64,000 nucleotides of DNA from Lepus europaeus (GCF_033115175.1 NC_084835.1:84379948-84443947), one strand, 5' to 3'; positions 1 through 55,731 are shown, counted from the first letter of the stretch. Notes: a model not told the origin generated them from the letters alone. A program made the numbers and translations.

Positions 1-100
1 GGTGGCTGGGGAGCTAGTCACAGAAACATACTTTTCTTTCACTACTGAATGGAACAAGAGATTTGTAGGGCTCTTCTAAAAACCTCCAAGGGAACTTTTT

Positions 101-441
101 TTTTTTTTTTTTTTAAGATTTATCTATTTATTTGAAAGGCAGAGTTATAGAGAGGGAGAGGCAGAGGCAGAGATAGAGAAGCCTTCCATTGGTTGGTGCA
201 CTCCCCATATGGCCACAATGGCCAGGGCTGGGCCAGACTGAAGCCAGGAGCCAGGAGCTTCATTCAGGTCTCCCTCATGGGTTCAGGGACCCAAGCACTT
301 GGGTTAACCTTTGCTGCTTTCCCAGGCACATTAGCAGGGAGCTGGATTGGAAGTGGAGCAGCAGGCATTCAAACTGGCCCCATACAGGATGCCAGCGCTG
401 CAGGTGGCAGCATAACCCGCTATGCCACAGTGCCAGCCCCT
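101..441 (-). mobile_element. C-repeat SINE
   Basis: Inverted full-length copy, T-tail to GCCACAGTGCCAGCCCC. A short duplication AAGGGAA flanks it. Confidence 0.9.
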
Positions 442-835
442 AAGGGAAATTTAAAATATGAGACCAAATATTTCCTGCCTGAGCACCAATCCCAAATATT
501 TCATGGGAAAGTAAATTCACTTTACCTAAGTTGTTTAAGATTCTCTTGTGTCATGAAGTGTAAATCTACACACACACTTAAATTCAACTCTGGAAAACCT
601 TGAGTATATGATAAGTCACATAATTTTATTCTTAAGGCAATTACACTAACAGGTAAGCAGAAGGTTCAACCTGCTGCAGTATGCCACAGTACTGAGCAGA
701 ATTTGTCTCCTTTTACTAAGTGGGTTCCAAAAAGTGAAATTAGTCTGTATAGTAAGTACCCTTAAAGCTATAAGCAAAACACATGCACATATATTAAGAT
801 CCAGCACTAAAATGTAGCTTTCAGTTACCAAATGT

Positions 836-1139
836 ATTTTTTTTTTGACAGGCAGAGTTGGACAGAGAGAGAGAGACAGAGAGAAAGGTCTTCCCTTTCC
901 GTTGGTTCACCCCCCCAAATGGCCGCTATGGTCAGCGCGCTGTGCCAATCCGAAACCAGGAGCCTGGTGCTTCCTCCTGGTCTCCCATGCGGGTACAGGG
1001 CCCAAGCACTTGGGCCATCCTCCACTGCCTTCCTGGGCCACAGCAGAGAGCTGGACTGGAGGAGGAGCAACCGGGACTAGAACCTGGGGTGCCAGCACCA
1101 TAGGCAGAGGATTAGCCTAGTGAGCTGCGGTGCTGGTGC
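836..1139 (-). mobile_element. C-repeat SINE
   Basis: Inverted copy of the GACAGGCAGAG-tailed type. CAAATGTATTTT and CAAATGCATTTT flank it as a near-perfect target duplication. Confidence 0.92.
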
Positions 1140-1299
1140 CAAATGCATTTTAAAATCAACTTTCCTAAACCAAATTTCTAACATACTGATAGAAAGAATT
1201 CTATTGTAAAATCTCTAACATATTGAAACTAATCTAGTATTAAAAAAAATCCCACATTTCTATCAAATAATAAAATAACAGAAAGTTGACTGTACTTAC

Positions 1300-1469
1300 A
1301 TGAGGAAGAAGGTGTAAAAAAGCATCACCACTCAATGTCCCAACAGCCAATGCCACAAGGAAACTTAGAAGAAATTTGAAAAACACCCGGTTCATGAGAG
1401 GCACTAAAATAACTCCCAGTAAAGACAGGAAACTGATGATGGAAATGGCTATGAAGCCACCAACCCAGG
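1300..1469 (-). CDS. SLC39A6: SLC39A6 exon 4 (first transmembrane helices)
   Basis: The acceptor is AACAG before CC TGG at 1469 and the donor is CAT|GTAAGT at 1300. It is 170 bp. It encodes the first membrane span (AWVGGFIAISIISFLSLLGV), a loop with MNRVFF, and the second span with VALAVGTLSGDAFLHLLPH, the conserved SGDAFLHLLPH signature of LIV-1 ZIPs. Confidence 0.95.
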
Positions 1470-4400
1470 CTGTTAAACAAAGCAGAAAGGAAAATCACAC
1501 AATCGATAAATGTTGTAAGACTTTTGAAGAGAAGCTAAAGAAACATGTTCAACACAAATAGGACTGTGGCAATAGCACAATAATCAAAAAACCTGCTGCA
1601 GGCTCAAATTAACAATCTGGCTGGCACTGCAGAATCCCCTATGTAAGGTTAGCTACTGGAAAGTTTTTCAGATGGGGGCGCAGTGGGTGTGTGTGTGTGT
1701 TGGGAAGCTGCCAAGGATCAACTCTAGCCATTTGGAAACTGAACTTTCAGACTCTCTTACCAGCTAAATTATGAAAGAGAGGACAAAGTTAAAGAAAAGA
1801 GAGAGAAAGAGAGAGATGGTGGGGGAGAGAAGGAAACTAGGGACTCAGTAATCTACTCAGTAAACAATTATTTCTTCCTTATTGCATCACTTGGGCAATG
1901 TGACCCTACACAATGGCAAGGCTTATTCTGTCACTTACCAGTAAGAACATACCAGAATTAGGCTTGTAAGCAAAACAGTGTAACAATATAAAAAGCCAAA
2001 TTTCAGGTGATTTTTAAAAAAGACTTATTTACTTGAAAGGCAGAGTGACAAAGAGATCTTCCACCTGCTGGTTCACTTCCCAAATGCCGGAAACAGCTGG
2101 AGCTAGCCCCAGCAGAAGCCATGAGCCTGGAATGCCATCCAGGTCTCCTATGTTGGTGGCAGGACCCAAGTACCTGGGGCTGTCTTCTCGGGCACATTAG
2201 TAGGAAGCTAGATGAGCAGTGGAGCAGCCAGGACAGGAATTGGCACTCTGATATGGGATGCAGGTGTCTCAAGCAGTGGATTAACCCACAGCAATTTCAG
2301 GTAATTCTGAAACCTCTTGTAAGATGGCTGACAAGTCATAATCTGAGTTTTATTTTCTGTTCTTTTATTTTAAATGTGGGCTACACATGCTTACTTTCGT
2401 CCTTCACATTTATGGCAGAAAATAACTGAGATGATATTTTGAAACTATGCTAAAAAATAAATAGGTTGATGCAAATATAAGGACAAATACAACATAAATA
2501 TTACTGGAAGTTATTTTAATATTTTAAAAAAAATGATTCTACCTATCTGTAAAGAATAGGTCTTTGGAGGGATTTCAGCCTTCTTTTCACTCGTTGTATG
2601 AATCAGACAAGATCTAGCATCAATTTGATTGATGATGGCTGGGCAGAGAAAGTTGAACTCTGTAGCGTTCAGTGGAACCTGTATACCCATGCCATGTGAC
2701 GTAAGCAGCTTTGATGCATTGAAACACTGAAGGAAACAAAGCAGTGAAAATCAAATAACAGGTATTCCCAACACAGAATCCCAAAAAGTAGGTGGATGAC
2801 AACACCCTTTCCTCACTAAAGCTATTTATTTAAGCTAATGCAAAGTAAAAGCAACTTTTGAGTACTTTGGAACTTGCTACAAGCTACTTGGAAATACTAT
2901 GTCACAATGATGGCATCGCACCTTCTTCTGCCTACTTCCTGGGGAGAAGCACTTACATCACTACTCACCTACGGGGGAAAGCCTCATGTGGAACAAGTCT
3001 GGGGATGAAGAGAGATTCACAAGCCAGTTAACACACTGTATAAACCGGTTAAGGAAATGAGCTTTAATTTCAAAATGGGATTCATTAGAGATTGAGAAAT
3101 ATGTTGTTTTAGGATTAACGCTATCCTACTTGGCCTAGACAAGCCCAAGACATGTTCTTTCAGCAATGACCTACTTGCAAAAACCTAGCTCAGTTCTGTT
3201 TACATACCTGGAGAAAAATGCTCTACAATGAGAGAATATTAAATTATATGGACTGCTCTTGTGGAGGGCAAGGCTGCTAATAAAATAAACCTGTACTGGC
3301 AGGCAGATGTTTTCAACAATTTAATTGCATGACAAGTTTAGTTTGAAGAGAAGCTCCTTTATGCAACTTAAAGTCCTCAGCACGTCAAAAAAACAAAACA
3401 AAAAACCTGCCATAGTACCTGTTTCCCACCTTCTACTTTATACTCCCATAAGTTCTCAGCCAGCATTAGAACAAACTTCATCACTGGTGTTGCTAGGGCT
3501 GACCATTTACCATTAGTAGAATTAGAACAGTCATGTTCTTATTTGAATGAAGTACTTTAGTACTGATTAAGGTATACCATCTAATTCCTTGTTCTTGACA
3601 TCTCTCAGTCAAGGTGAATTTTGGACAGTATGGTAGTCTAGAAAAAGCGAATGAACACAAAACCTCACGTGCCGGACTTCTCACTTGTCCAGTGTGATGT
3701 TCTTGGTAGCTGCTCCAATATCAATCTCTACAAAGCCTCTGTGATCCTTTGCTAAGGAGACCTCTGCTCCTCTCAGCATTCTTCAGTGTCTTTGACCACA
3801 CCTTGCCCTAGAACATGGATTCTAACTTCTGCTTTTCCAATCCTCCATTTTCTACCTTTTATTAATATTCACCTTTAATAGTTTTCTCCAAAAAACAAAA
3901 CAAAACCCTTGATATCTTTCTGCAAATATTTTACATCTATGTTACAAAAAGTTTAGCAGGCACTATTCTCTCCAAAGAACTATCTCCCAAGACCTGTATA
4001 AGGAATGCTTATGACATAGCAGGCACACTTGGAGCCAAGTGCCTAGCTGAGAAGCTAGCAAAATTTGCTTTTCAATAGCATCAGTTTTATCCTCACTTTA
4101 AACTCCTCATAACCAGAACTAGAGTTGCAATGACAGAACTGACAAGCAGGTGCAGTAACAACAAACAGCATTTCTCTCACCTCCTGAGTATTTTCATTTG
4201 TGTTTCTGGAATACATAAAGCCTTTTCTGGGCTCACTTGCAGATTCATTGGTTTTCCTACCAGCCAACCGGCCCACCCGGCTCTTTTGTGTGACACTGGG
4301 TGGAGTGGACCTGCTTCCATCTTTGGGGAAGGGTTTTCCAGATTTTGGAGTCTCTATTGTCTCCAGAAAGTGAGTTCCTTCAGAGACGGCATTGTACACA

Positions 4401-4891
4401 GTGGAGGTCACTTCACTTACACCCTCCTTGACATTCCTCCGACCATTAGTCCGTTCCTGGCGGTGAGATCCTTTTCCCTGGCTGTTTCTAGAGTCTTTAC
4501 CTGAACTCTCAGAGTCACGGTCTGGGCAAAGAGCTTTGCGATTGTTTTTATTGGAAGCAGCCCGGTTCCGGTGAGGGTGACGACTGTGGTCAGAGTGATG
4601 CTCATGGTCATGATGAATATGGATTCTTTTAACCTTATCTATGCCTATATTCTGAAGCAGTTTTTTGAACCCTTCAACAGACAAGGAATTATTTTCTCCA
4701 TAGCGATAGAAAAGTTGTTGTAGATGATGTCGTCGTGCGGTAACTGCCAAGTCAATATTAATGCCAGATTCCCAATTGCCATTACTTTTCTCAGTGGTCT
4801 GAGGGAAAGCAGCCGATTCCAGTTCATGAAGGGGATTTGTGAATGAAAAGGCGAAGGTCAGGATCAAGATAACAGATAAATTCCTCGCCAT
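1300..4891 (-). CDS. SLC39A6: SLC39A6 (zinc transporter ZIP6 / LIV-1), 5' coding part, partial
   Basis: This is the N-terminal part of ZIP6, a plasma-membrane zinc importer of the LIV-1 subfamily of ZIP (SLC39) proteins. Three coding exons are present on the minus strand: 4891-4181 (residues 1-237), 2726-2543 (238-298 plus one base) and 1469-1300 (299-355). Phases join cleanly and all introns are GT-AG. Visible features are a signal peptide (MARNLSVILILTFAFSF), a short histidine-rich segment near residue 92, N-glycosylation sequons, the LIV-1-type CPAIINQID motif, and the first membrane helix starting AWVGGFIAISIISF. The catalytic HExPHE-containing helices are encoded beyond the left edge. 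The start codon is at 4891, nine bases after the exon 2 acceptor. The assignment rests on near-identity with the human protein recalled from memory. The histidine-rich segment is clearly shorter than in human. Confidence 0.96.
1470..2542 (-). other. SLC39A6: SLC39A6 intron 3
   Basis: GT-AG intron of 1073 bp. It holds one old SINE (2013-2293), a short TG run near 1689-1701 and a GA-rich stretch at 1795-1835. Nothing else is recognised. Confidence 0.8.
2013..2293 (-). mobile_element. C-repeat SINE (old)
   Basis: Diverged inverted copy. TTTCAGGTGATT and TTTCAGGTAATT flank it. Confidence 0.85.
2543..2726 (-). CDS. SLC39A6: SLC39A6 exon 3
   Basis: The acceptor TTCAG precedes TGT TTC AAT at 2726; the exon ends ATA G|GTAGAA at 2543. 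It is 184 bp and encodes the extracellular domain CFNASKLLTSHGMGIQVPL, a sequon NAT, and the conserved CPAIINQIDARSC motif, ending at SLQI. Phase 0 in, phase 1 out. Confidence 0.95.
2727..4180 (-). other. SLC39A6: SLC39A6 intron 2, no recognised repeat
   Basis: GT-AG intron of 1454 bp between exons 2 and 3. It is one of the longest stretches in the window without a recognisable SINE. I see no open frame or motif that I can name. Confidence 0.8.
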
Positions 4892-4900
4892 TGGACCTTC
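4181..4900 (-). CDS. SLC39A6: SLC39A6 exon 2 (start codon, signal peptide, extracellular N-terminus)
   Basis: The acceptor AG is at 4902-4901 and the donor is GAG|GTGAGA at 4180. Nine untranslated bases precede ATG at 4891. The exon encodes 237 residues in phase 0: signal peptide, the conserved LFYRYGENNSLSVEGF segment, the histidine-rich stretch, and a serine/threonine-rich linker ending NTNENTQE. The frame stays open into the intron for 41 more codons, so an apparent 278-residue open frame overstates the exon. Confidence 0.96.
4561..4624 (-). other. SLC39A6: Histidine-rich zinc-binding segment of ZIP6, contracted
   Basis: The segment from HIHHDHEHH to RNRAAS contains nine histidines, and the later SDHEHH-like units have decayed to SRHPHRNR. 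The human protein, as I recall it, has several tandem SDHEHH units here and about 24 more residues. Such extracellular histidine-rich stretches are thought to bind or sense zinc. Confidence 0.85.
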
Positions 4901-5624
4901 CTAGAAAAGAGGGGGGAAATGCCTTGACTTCCCTCCTAAAAACAACATGAATTAAGAAACCTCATGCTGAAAATTGATGTCTATAAACAGTTGCAATCTA
5001 CAGAGCATTGTTTGGAGTGCAGATAGAGAACCAGAAGCCTTGCATCGCTGAAACACAGGAAGCAGTGGTAGAACAGCTGAGTGCTCGGACTGTGACAAGT
5101 ACAGTAAAGCCAACACTAATTTAGAGAAGGGAAGTGAGCCACGTGGCCACAGCCATCCAGGCAACAAACTGTGAAATGTGCTGCAAATAATGAATCAAAG
5201 CAAAACAAATCCCAACTACCTCCACCATCACCATCAACTCGTAAAAGAAATCTTTTAACAGCAAAAAAAGTGGAAGTGATCACCTCAGAATTCACATTTA
5301 AAGTTTTTTCTTAAACAAATACACTCTCATTATTCACAAATGCATTTAAGGTTCCTTTCCCACCAATCGACTCCTCAAAGGCTCTGAATCCCTCAGGATA
5401 TTGTCTATGCATACTCAAATAGATGTGTTCTTTATTATCAGCAAATGGAAACTTTCTCCCCACTGAACAATGAATTCTACATGTTTTCATGCCAATACAG
5501 ACTTACCTTATTCTTTTGAAGTACCGGGTAACAGTTCAAATAAATTAAACCTCATGAGAAACGATGTCATTTTTATGTCACTACAAGCCAGTGAAACTTT
5601 CATCACAGACATCATTTCCACAAG

Positions 5625-5655
<31 letters not shown>

Positions 5656-6858
5656 GACAGGCAGAGTGGATAGTGAGAGAGAGAGAGACAGAGAGAAAGG
5701 TCTTCCCTTTTGCCATTGGTTCACCCTCCAATGGCTGCTGCGCTGATCTGAAGCCAGGAACCAGGTGCTTCTCCTGGTCTCCCATGCGGGTGCAGGGCCC
5801 AAGCACTTGGGCCATCCTCCACTGCACTCCCGGGCCATAGTAGAGAGCTGGCCTGGAAGAGGGGTAACCAGGATAGAACCTGGTGTGCCGGTGCCGCAAG
5901 GCGGAGGATTAGCCTGTTGAGCCACGGCGCCAGCCATCCACATGAGTGTTTGCAACCTAAGGCCCAAGCCCCAGAGAGTCAGCGCAGGAGTTGGGGCCTG
6001 GAAAGCAGAATTCAATTAAGCAGAGGAAGGTACAGTCAGGTAAGAGAATGCATGGCTAACTCGGGACCAGCAGAAGTCCTGCACCAGTGGTGGAGGGTGA
6101 TGGACCAAACTCATGTCTCTGCAAAAATCGTAGGGATCAGGACCGAGGAAGCGCACTGGGGCAACCCGGTGCTATCACTTTCAGTAGTTCTTTGGAGCGG
6201 GAGGCTCTAGCATTCACCGCCGCACCCTGGAGAACCCGAGATACCTATTCTGCAAGGGGAATGAGAACACACGAGCGTCTGTGGAAGTACCGGTTAAACT
6301 CAGGCATTGCACAAGGCTGGCTCTCCACGGTGGAGGCCCCCAGCGGCAGGGCTGGACTCCTCATAGAACTTTCGGGGCCTGAGGTGTGTGGGCAACTCCC
6401 TCTTAGAGGCTGAGGGGAAGCATGAAGACTCTTTCCTGGAAACACGCGAGGGGCAGGGTGGCGAGGGCAGGCCCGGGGGAAGCGTCAGCCGATCTCCTTG
6501 GCCTGTGCTGGAAGCAAAAAAAGCCAGCCTGAGGAAAGGCCTTGGAGCAAAGGGAGTGGCAGCAACGGAGAAGAGGACACTGCGTTTGGCTGCCAAGGGC
6601 TTCTGAAAACACGTCAGCAGCACCTCGTTCGGATGCTGCATCAAAAAGTCCAGATGTCTCCTCCAAGTCCCCCGCCGGACCCCCGAAGCCCTTCTGGGCG
6701 CCCCACTCCGGGAAGCCCGGCTCTCCAGGGCGAGGGGGCGGTGGCGGCGGGCTTCCTCGGCATCCCCGCTCTGCGGCCAGCCCGGCCGGCCCGCAGGACC
6801 GCCGTCTCGGCTGGGGCCCCTGCTTCCCGCGCCCCATCGCCGGGCCCGTGGGACTCAC
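4901..6858 (-). other. SLC39A6: SLC39A6 intron 1
   Basis: It runs from the inferred exon 1 donor to the exon 2 acceptor. It contains a young inverted SINE at 5628-5935. The part from about 6400 rightward is GC-rich and belongs to the CpG island. The remainder (4905-5627, 5936-6400) shows no recognisable feature. Confidence 0.65.
5628..5935 (-). mobile_element. C-repeat SINE (young, single B-box form)
   Basis: Inverted copy with a 28-bp T run, ending GCCACGGCGCCAGCC. The B-box segment is present once, unlike the doubled form seen elsewhere in the window. Confidence 0.93.
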
Positions 6859-7090
6859 CTCCCCGCGGCCTCGCCGTCCCACGGCCCAGTCCCGCGCGCA
6901 GACTCGGCGCCCCGCGGACGGTCCCCAGGGTTCGGGAGGCGCTCGTGCTGATCTCGCCGAGACGGCGCTACACGGCCCGGGGAAGCGGCCGTCTCGTCCG
7001 CCCGGCCGCCCCTCAGCCCGGCCGCGCCGCCGCGCCCTCGCGTCTCGGGAGGAGGAGGACAATCGGTAATTACCGCCCCGCGCGCGGCGC
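6859..7090 (-). other. SLC39A6: SLC39A6 non-coding exon 1 (inferred)
   Basis: On the minus strand the sequence CGGGGAG|GTGAGT gives a near-perfect splice donor at 6858-6857, inside the CpG island. The next acceptor on that strand (TTTTCTAG at 4905-4901) lies just before the SLC39A6 start codon. The first exon of human SLC39A6 is also non-coding. The 3' boundary at 6859 is therefore well supported. The transcription start is not visible in the sequence, and the upper limit given is a guess within the island. Confidence 0.6.
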
Positions 7091-7128
7091 GCAGCCTGGA
7101 CCACCGCCTCCTCCGGCCCACACCGCCG

Positions 7129-7139
7129 GGCATGCGCAG
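7129..7139. promoter_or_regulatory. NRF1-like site
   Basis: GGCATGCGCAG resembles the palindromic NRF1 consensus (YGCGCAYGCGCR) with one half-site intact. It lies between the two first exons. This is a motif match only. Confidence 0.4.
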
Positions 7140-7454
7140 TGCGGCCTGGGAGCGCCGGCTCCGCACGCGGGTCTGGGCTTCGCGCGCGGGGCTCGCGAGG
7201 GCGGGCGGAGGCAGGAGGTGCTGGCGCGGTCCGAGCGCGCCTATCTGTGAGCCCCTCCGCGCTTCTCTGAGGCCCGAGACGCGCCTGCCAAGGCTTCCCG
7301 GGCCAGTTCCGTCCGCCGCCCGGAGCCGGGCCGTCCCTGACGCCGCCCTGGGCCGAGCTCGGGTCCTTCTCGAGGGTCCCGAGCCTGCACCGCGCGCGAT
7401 GAGCTTCGGCCGAGGAGATGCGAGCTCGAGGCGGATGGAGAACTACCCCGGCCC

Positions 7455-7493
7455 GGGCGGGGCGGGGCGGGGCGGGGCCCGCGGGGGCGGGGC
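7455..7493. promoter_or_regulatory. Tandem GC boxes (Sp1/KLF-type)
   Basis: GGGCGG occurs four times at 5-bp spacing (7455-7478), followed by a fifth GGGGCGGGGC at 7484-7493. Such clusters are typical of TATA-less CpG-island promoters and bind Sp/KLF factors. They sit about 140-175 bp upstream of the ELP2 start codon. Confidence 0.7.
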
Positions 7494-7584
7494 TGCCTGC
7501 GCTCCGCCCCCGGCCGCCTCCGAAACGCGGCCCGGATGACGCCCGCGGGAGAGGCGGCCGCCTGCGGGTGGTTCCGCTCCGAGG

Positions 7585-7593
7585 GCGGAAGTG
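7585..7593 (+). promoter_or_regulatory. ETS/GABP-like site
   Basis: GCGGAAGTG matches the ETS-family core CGGAAGTG. It lies 36 bp upstream of the ELP2 ATG, where such sites often mark start sites of housekeeping genes. Confidence 0.5.
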
Positions 7594-7628
7594 CGCGCCG
7601 GGCACTTGGCTGCTGATCGGCAGGCAAC

Positions 7629-52066
<44,438 letters not shown>

Positions 52067-52683
52067 TGGGCGCACAACTACGTGCTGGTGATCACTGCTG
52101 ACTTCACAGACTTGCCATGTAAACACATAAGTCAGCAGCAGTGCTTATTTGGATGCTGGGCCCTCTGATACATAGTGAGAGCTGCAGAGCCTTTTCTTAT
52201 TACATGGTGTGTACACACACCCGGAATTTTACCCGATCTTCAGAGATTCAGGGACCTGTAGACCTGCTTTTGTGTATCCCTAAGAACCTTTCTGTTCATT
52301 CTTCATCACCAGATTTGCCTGATTTTGCTATCTGGGGACTTTTCACTTGCTTTAGTCCTTCTGTGTTGATAAAAGAAGATACCTGAAGCTAGGTGCTTTA
52401 TAATGAAAAGAGATCTATTGACTCACATTCTGCAGCTCCAAGAGCATGGGGGCTGCTCTGCTTGCCTGTGGAGGGTCTTGCTGTGGATGGTATTACAGTG
52501 GCACAAGTACATGTAGAGAGAGAGGTCAGATGGCGAGACGGAAAGTAAGAGAAAATCGAGGAGGTGCCAACTTGCTTGTAACAGCTTTCTCATGGAGAAT
52601 ACACTCCCATGAAAAAAGCACTAACTTCTCTTAAAGGCTAATCACTTCCCACTGGACCTCTCCTTGTAAAGGTTCCAGCACTG
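52067..52683 (+). other. ELP2: ELP2 3' untranslated region, end undefined
   Basis: No canonical AATAAA occurs before the next SINE. GATAAA at 52367 is the nearest weak variant. AATAAA hexamers occur at 52983-52988 (inside the SINE tail), 54615-54620 and 54800-54805. Which of these ends the transcript cannot be told from the sequence alone. Confidence 0.5.
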
Positions 52684-53010
52684 GGGCCAGCGCTGTGGCA
52701 TAGTGGGTAAAGCCACCGCCTGCAGTGCCGGCATCTCATATGGGCACCGGTTCAAGTCCTGGCTGCTCCACTTCCAATCCAGCTCTCTGTTACGGCCTGG
52801 GAAGGCAGTGGAAGATGGCCCAAGTCATTTGGTCCTTTCACCTGTGTTGGGAGACCTGGAAGAAGCTCCTGGCTCCTGGCTTCAGATCGGCACAGCTCCA
52901 GCCATTGTGGCCATTTAGGGAGTGAACCAGCGGGTAGAAGACTTCTGTCTCTCTGCCTCTCTGTAACTCTGCCTTTTGAATGAATAAATAAATCTTAAAA
53001 AAAAAAAGAA
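52684..53010 (+). mobile_element. C-repeat SINE
   Basis: Head GGGGCCAGCGCTGTGGC, tail GAATAAATAAATCTTAAAAA. It carries an AATAAA that could act as the ELP2 polyadenylation signal. Confidence 0.92.
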
Positions 53011-53048
53011 AAGAAAAGAGTATTGTTCTAAGTATACTAACTCTTTGA

Positions 53049-53275
53049 AAAAAAAAAAAAGATTTATTTATTCACTTGAAAGAGTTATAGCCAGAGAGGG
53101 AAAGACAGAGAGATCTTCCCTCCTCTGGTTCACTACCCACTGGGCCAAGCTGAAGCCAAGAGCTTCATCTGGATCTCCCACATGGGTTCAGGGGCCCAAG
53201 CATTTGGACCATCTTCTGCTGCTTTCCCAGGCACAAAATCAGGGAGCCAGATAGAAGTGGAGCTGTCGGGACTCA
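53049..53275 (-). mobile_element. C-repeat SINE, head missing
   Basis: Inverted copy that breaks off at GGGACTCAAACCAG and runs straight into a plus-strand fragment. Confidence 0.82.
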
Positions 53276-53278
53276 AAC

Positions 53279-53400
53279 CAGCTTCCTGTCAGTGCAGACC
53301 CAGGGAGGCAGCAGTGAGGGCTCAAGTCATTGGGTTCAGGGCTCCAACCCAGCCCTGGCCATTATGGGCATTTGGGGACTGAACAAGTGAATGGGAGCAC
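53279..53400 (+). mobile_element. C-repeat SINE fragment
   Basis: Plus-strand body fragment starting CTTCCTGTCAGTGCAGACCC, fused to the inverted copy before it. Confidence 0.7.
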
Positions 53401-54960
53401 TCAGCAGGATATGCACTGCCTATGTGCAAATGCTACACTGTCTCATAAGGGACTTGAGCATCCACAGGGAACTCTGGGACCAATCTCCCACACCAATGGA
53501 AGGATGGCTACAATCAATAAGCTATTTTGTACTGCGAGCCTTTCTCAGTTCAGACTAACTTCATTTCAGTTGCTGCAAAGCTGCATGTAGCTAGTGACCA
53601 CGTATATTTGGACGGTGCAGTTCTAGACCATTGCATCTCTAAATTGCCTTTAGCTCTGTGTGTGTGTGTGAGCAAAGCAGTGAGCCCCTGAGCTTGCCAG
53701 TCTCAGACCAGAATGCCCTGCCCTCAAGTACTGTTTCCTGATACAGCATTTTTGTTCTGACTGTGGTGGATGCAGGATTCCAGAGCGGATTCCATGGACT
53801 TGACCCCCTAAGCTTACCTAAAAGCAGGCCTTGCTTTGGAAAGACTGAATTCCAAGTTGACAGTTTTCCCAAGTTGCCTTGAAGCATCTTCCTCAGCAAT
53901 AAGTAATCACCTCTGTAATTCACTAAGCGTGCAGAGGGCTAGCTCTATACCCTCGGCCGGTCTGCATTGTAATTCACGTATGTTGACCTGCTATGGGAGT
54001 GTCTTAGGAACCATATTGTAGCATGTAACACCTAAAGCAGGAAGACAGTGGGAACTTCAGAGCAGCTGAGGAGTATCTCAGGATTCCTGGAATGATGCTC
54101 CCTTTACCATCTCATTTCTTGGCTCAGTTCACAGCACCAAATGTCCAGCTGAGGCCACGCACCAGCCAGCCTAGGTGGCTGCTGTTTTCTAACCTGTACA
54201 ACTTTCCTAGAGGAGGAGAGGTGATTGGTTGTTCAAATACCTTAGATAGCAAGGAACCAAATTACTACTCTGTCATCCCAGGAACCACAGAGAATATGGA
54301 ATTGGTTATTGATTGCAAAGAGAAAATGTAGGATTGGAGAGAGATTATGCAAATTAAGGACTAAACTGAAAACACAGAATCATGCTCTTTTTAACTTGGA
54401 AATCCTGGCCACCCACTGTTGTCATGGGGAGAGATCGTCAGATTAATAGCAGGAAATCAACAGAACATTAAAACCAGAACAGAGAAGTGCTGAGCAGAGA
54501 TGAAGAGCAATTCTTGGAAGGTGAGCCCGGGTGATTACAGGGGCTCTGGGACCACAGCCAGTGTTTCTGTGGAAGATGGTTGAAGACCCCAATCTGGCTC
54601 TTAGCAGGTGGCAAAATAAAGGTCTATAATGCAGCCCTTGTTTACCTCATAACCAAAATGTTTTCTCGTAAGCAAAATGACTTGACGAAAAATGGGCCCT
54701 TTTGTCTCTGCCAGGAAAAGTGTTCAGAAGTGAACACATGTACTGTGTGTGCTTAGGAGACCAAATTGCTCATTTTTATACCAGTTCAAAATGACTGAAA
54801 ATAAATGTTAGACTATGGCCATCTATATATATGCTGAAGTGTTTCAGGGAAGTTTACAGAAGTTTGCAACTTTGAAATACATAAAAACCAAGATTGCTGG
54901 ATAATAAGATGGCCACATGAACTTATATGTGATGGAACAAGCCCCATAAAAAGGTTAATG
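53400..54960. other. Intergenic stretch downstream of ELP2
   Basis: No SINE, exon or long open frame is recognised. Two AATAAA hexamers (54615, 54800) could belong to a long ELP2 3' end, but nothing decides it. Confidence 0.6.
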
Positions 54961-55127
54961 GTAGCTTTGTACCATTTGTAATGGTCAAAGGACCATTAGC
55001 CACAATAGCCAAGAGATGGAAGCAATATAGATATCCATTATTGGGGACAGGGCGGGGGATGGATCAACAAGAGTGTGGTATGTACATACAATGGAATATT
55101 ATTCAACCTTTAAAAGTAAGGAAATTC

Positions 55128-55412
55128 TGGGTGGGGTGTTGTGGTGCTGCTTGGGATGCCTGCATCCTCTGTGAGAGCACTGGGTCAAGTCCTAGGTGCT
55201 CTGCTTCCAATCGAGCTTCCTGTTAGTGGGACTAGGAAGGCAGCAGATGATTGCCCAAGTGCTTGGGCCCCTGCCACTCATGTGGGAGACCTATGGCATT
55301 CCTGGCTCCTGGTTTTGGCCTGACCCAGACCCTGCTGTTGTGATCATTTGGAGAGTGGACCAGTGGATAGATCTCTCTCATTCTGCCTTTCAAGTAAGTA
55401 AATAAATAATTT
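55128..55412 (+). mobile_element. C-repeat SINE
   Basis: Inserted in the L1 remnant; tail CAAGTAAGTAAATAAATAAT. Confidence 0.87.
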
Positions 55413-55731
55413 TTTAAATATTTATTTATTTGAAAGGTAGAGTTACAGAGAGAGAAGGAGAAAGAGATCTTCCATCTACTGGTTCACTCCCCAAATGGCT
55501 GCAACAGCCGGGGCTGGCTGGCCAGGCTGAAGTCAGAAGCCAGCGGCTTCTTCCGGGTCTCTTACATGGGTGCCCGGGCGCAAATGCTTGGGCCATCTTC
55601 TACTGCTTTCCTGGGAAGATTAGCAGGGAGCTGGATTGGAAGTGGAACATCCAGCACACGAACCGGCACCCATGTGGGATGCCAGCATTGCAGGCGGCAG
55701 CTTAACCTGTTATACCACAACACCGGTCTCA
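55413..55731 (-). mobile_element. C-repeat SINE
   Basis: Inverted copy tail to tail with the previous one. Confidence 0.9.

Larger units (their letters stand above)
1..1299 (-). other. SLC39A6: SLC39A6 intron 4 (partial)
   Basis: Two inverted SINEs (101-441 and 836-1139) occupy half of it. The stretches 1-100, 442-835 and 1140-1299 are AT-rich intronic sequence in which I recognise no exon or element. The next SLC39A6 exon lies left of the window. Confidence 0.75.

Noticed and set aside
4130..4504. A 124-codon plus-strand open frame
   Set aside because: It is the antisense of SLC39A6 exon 2.
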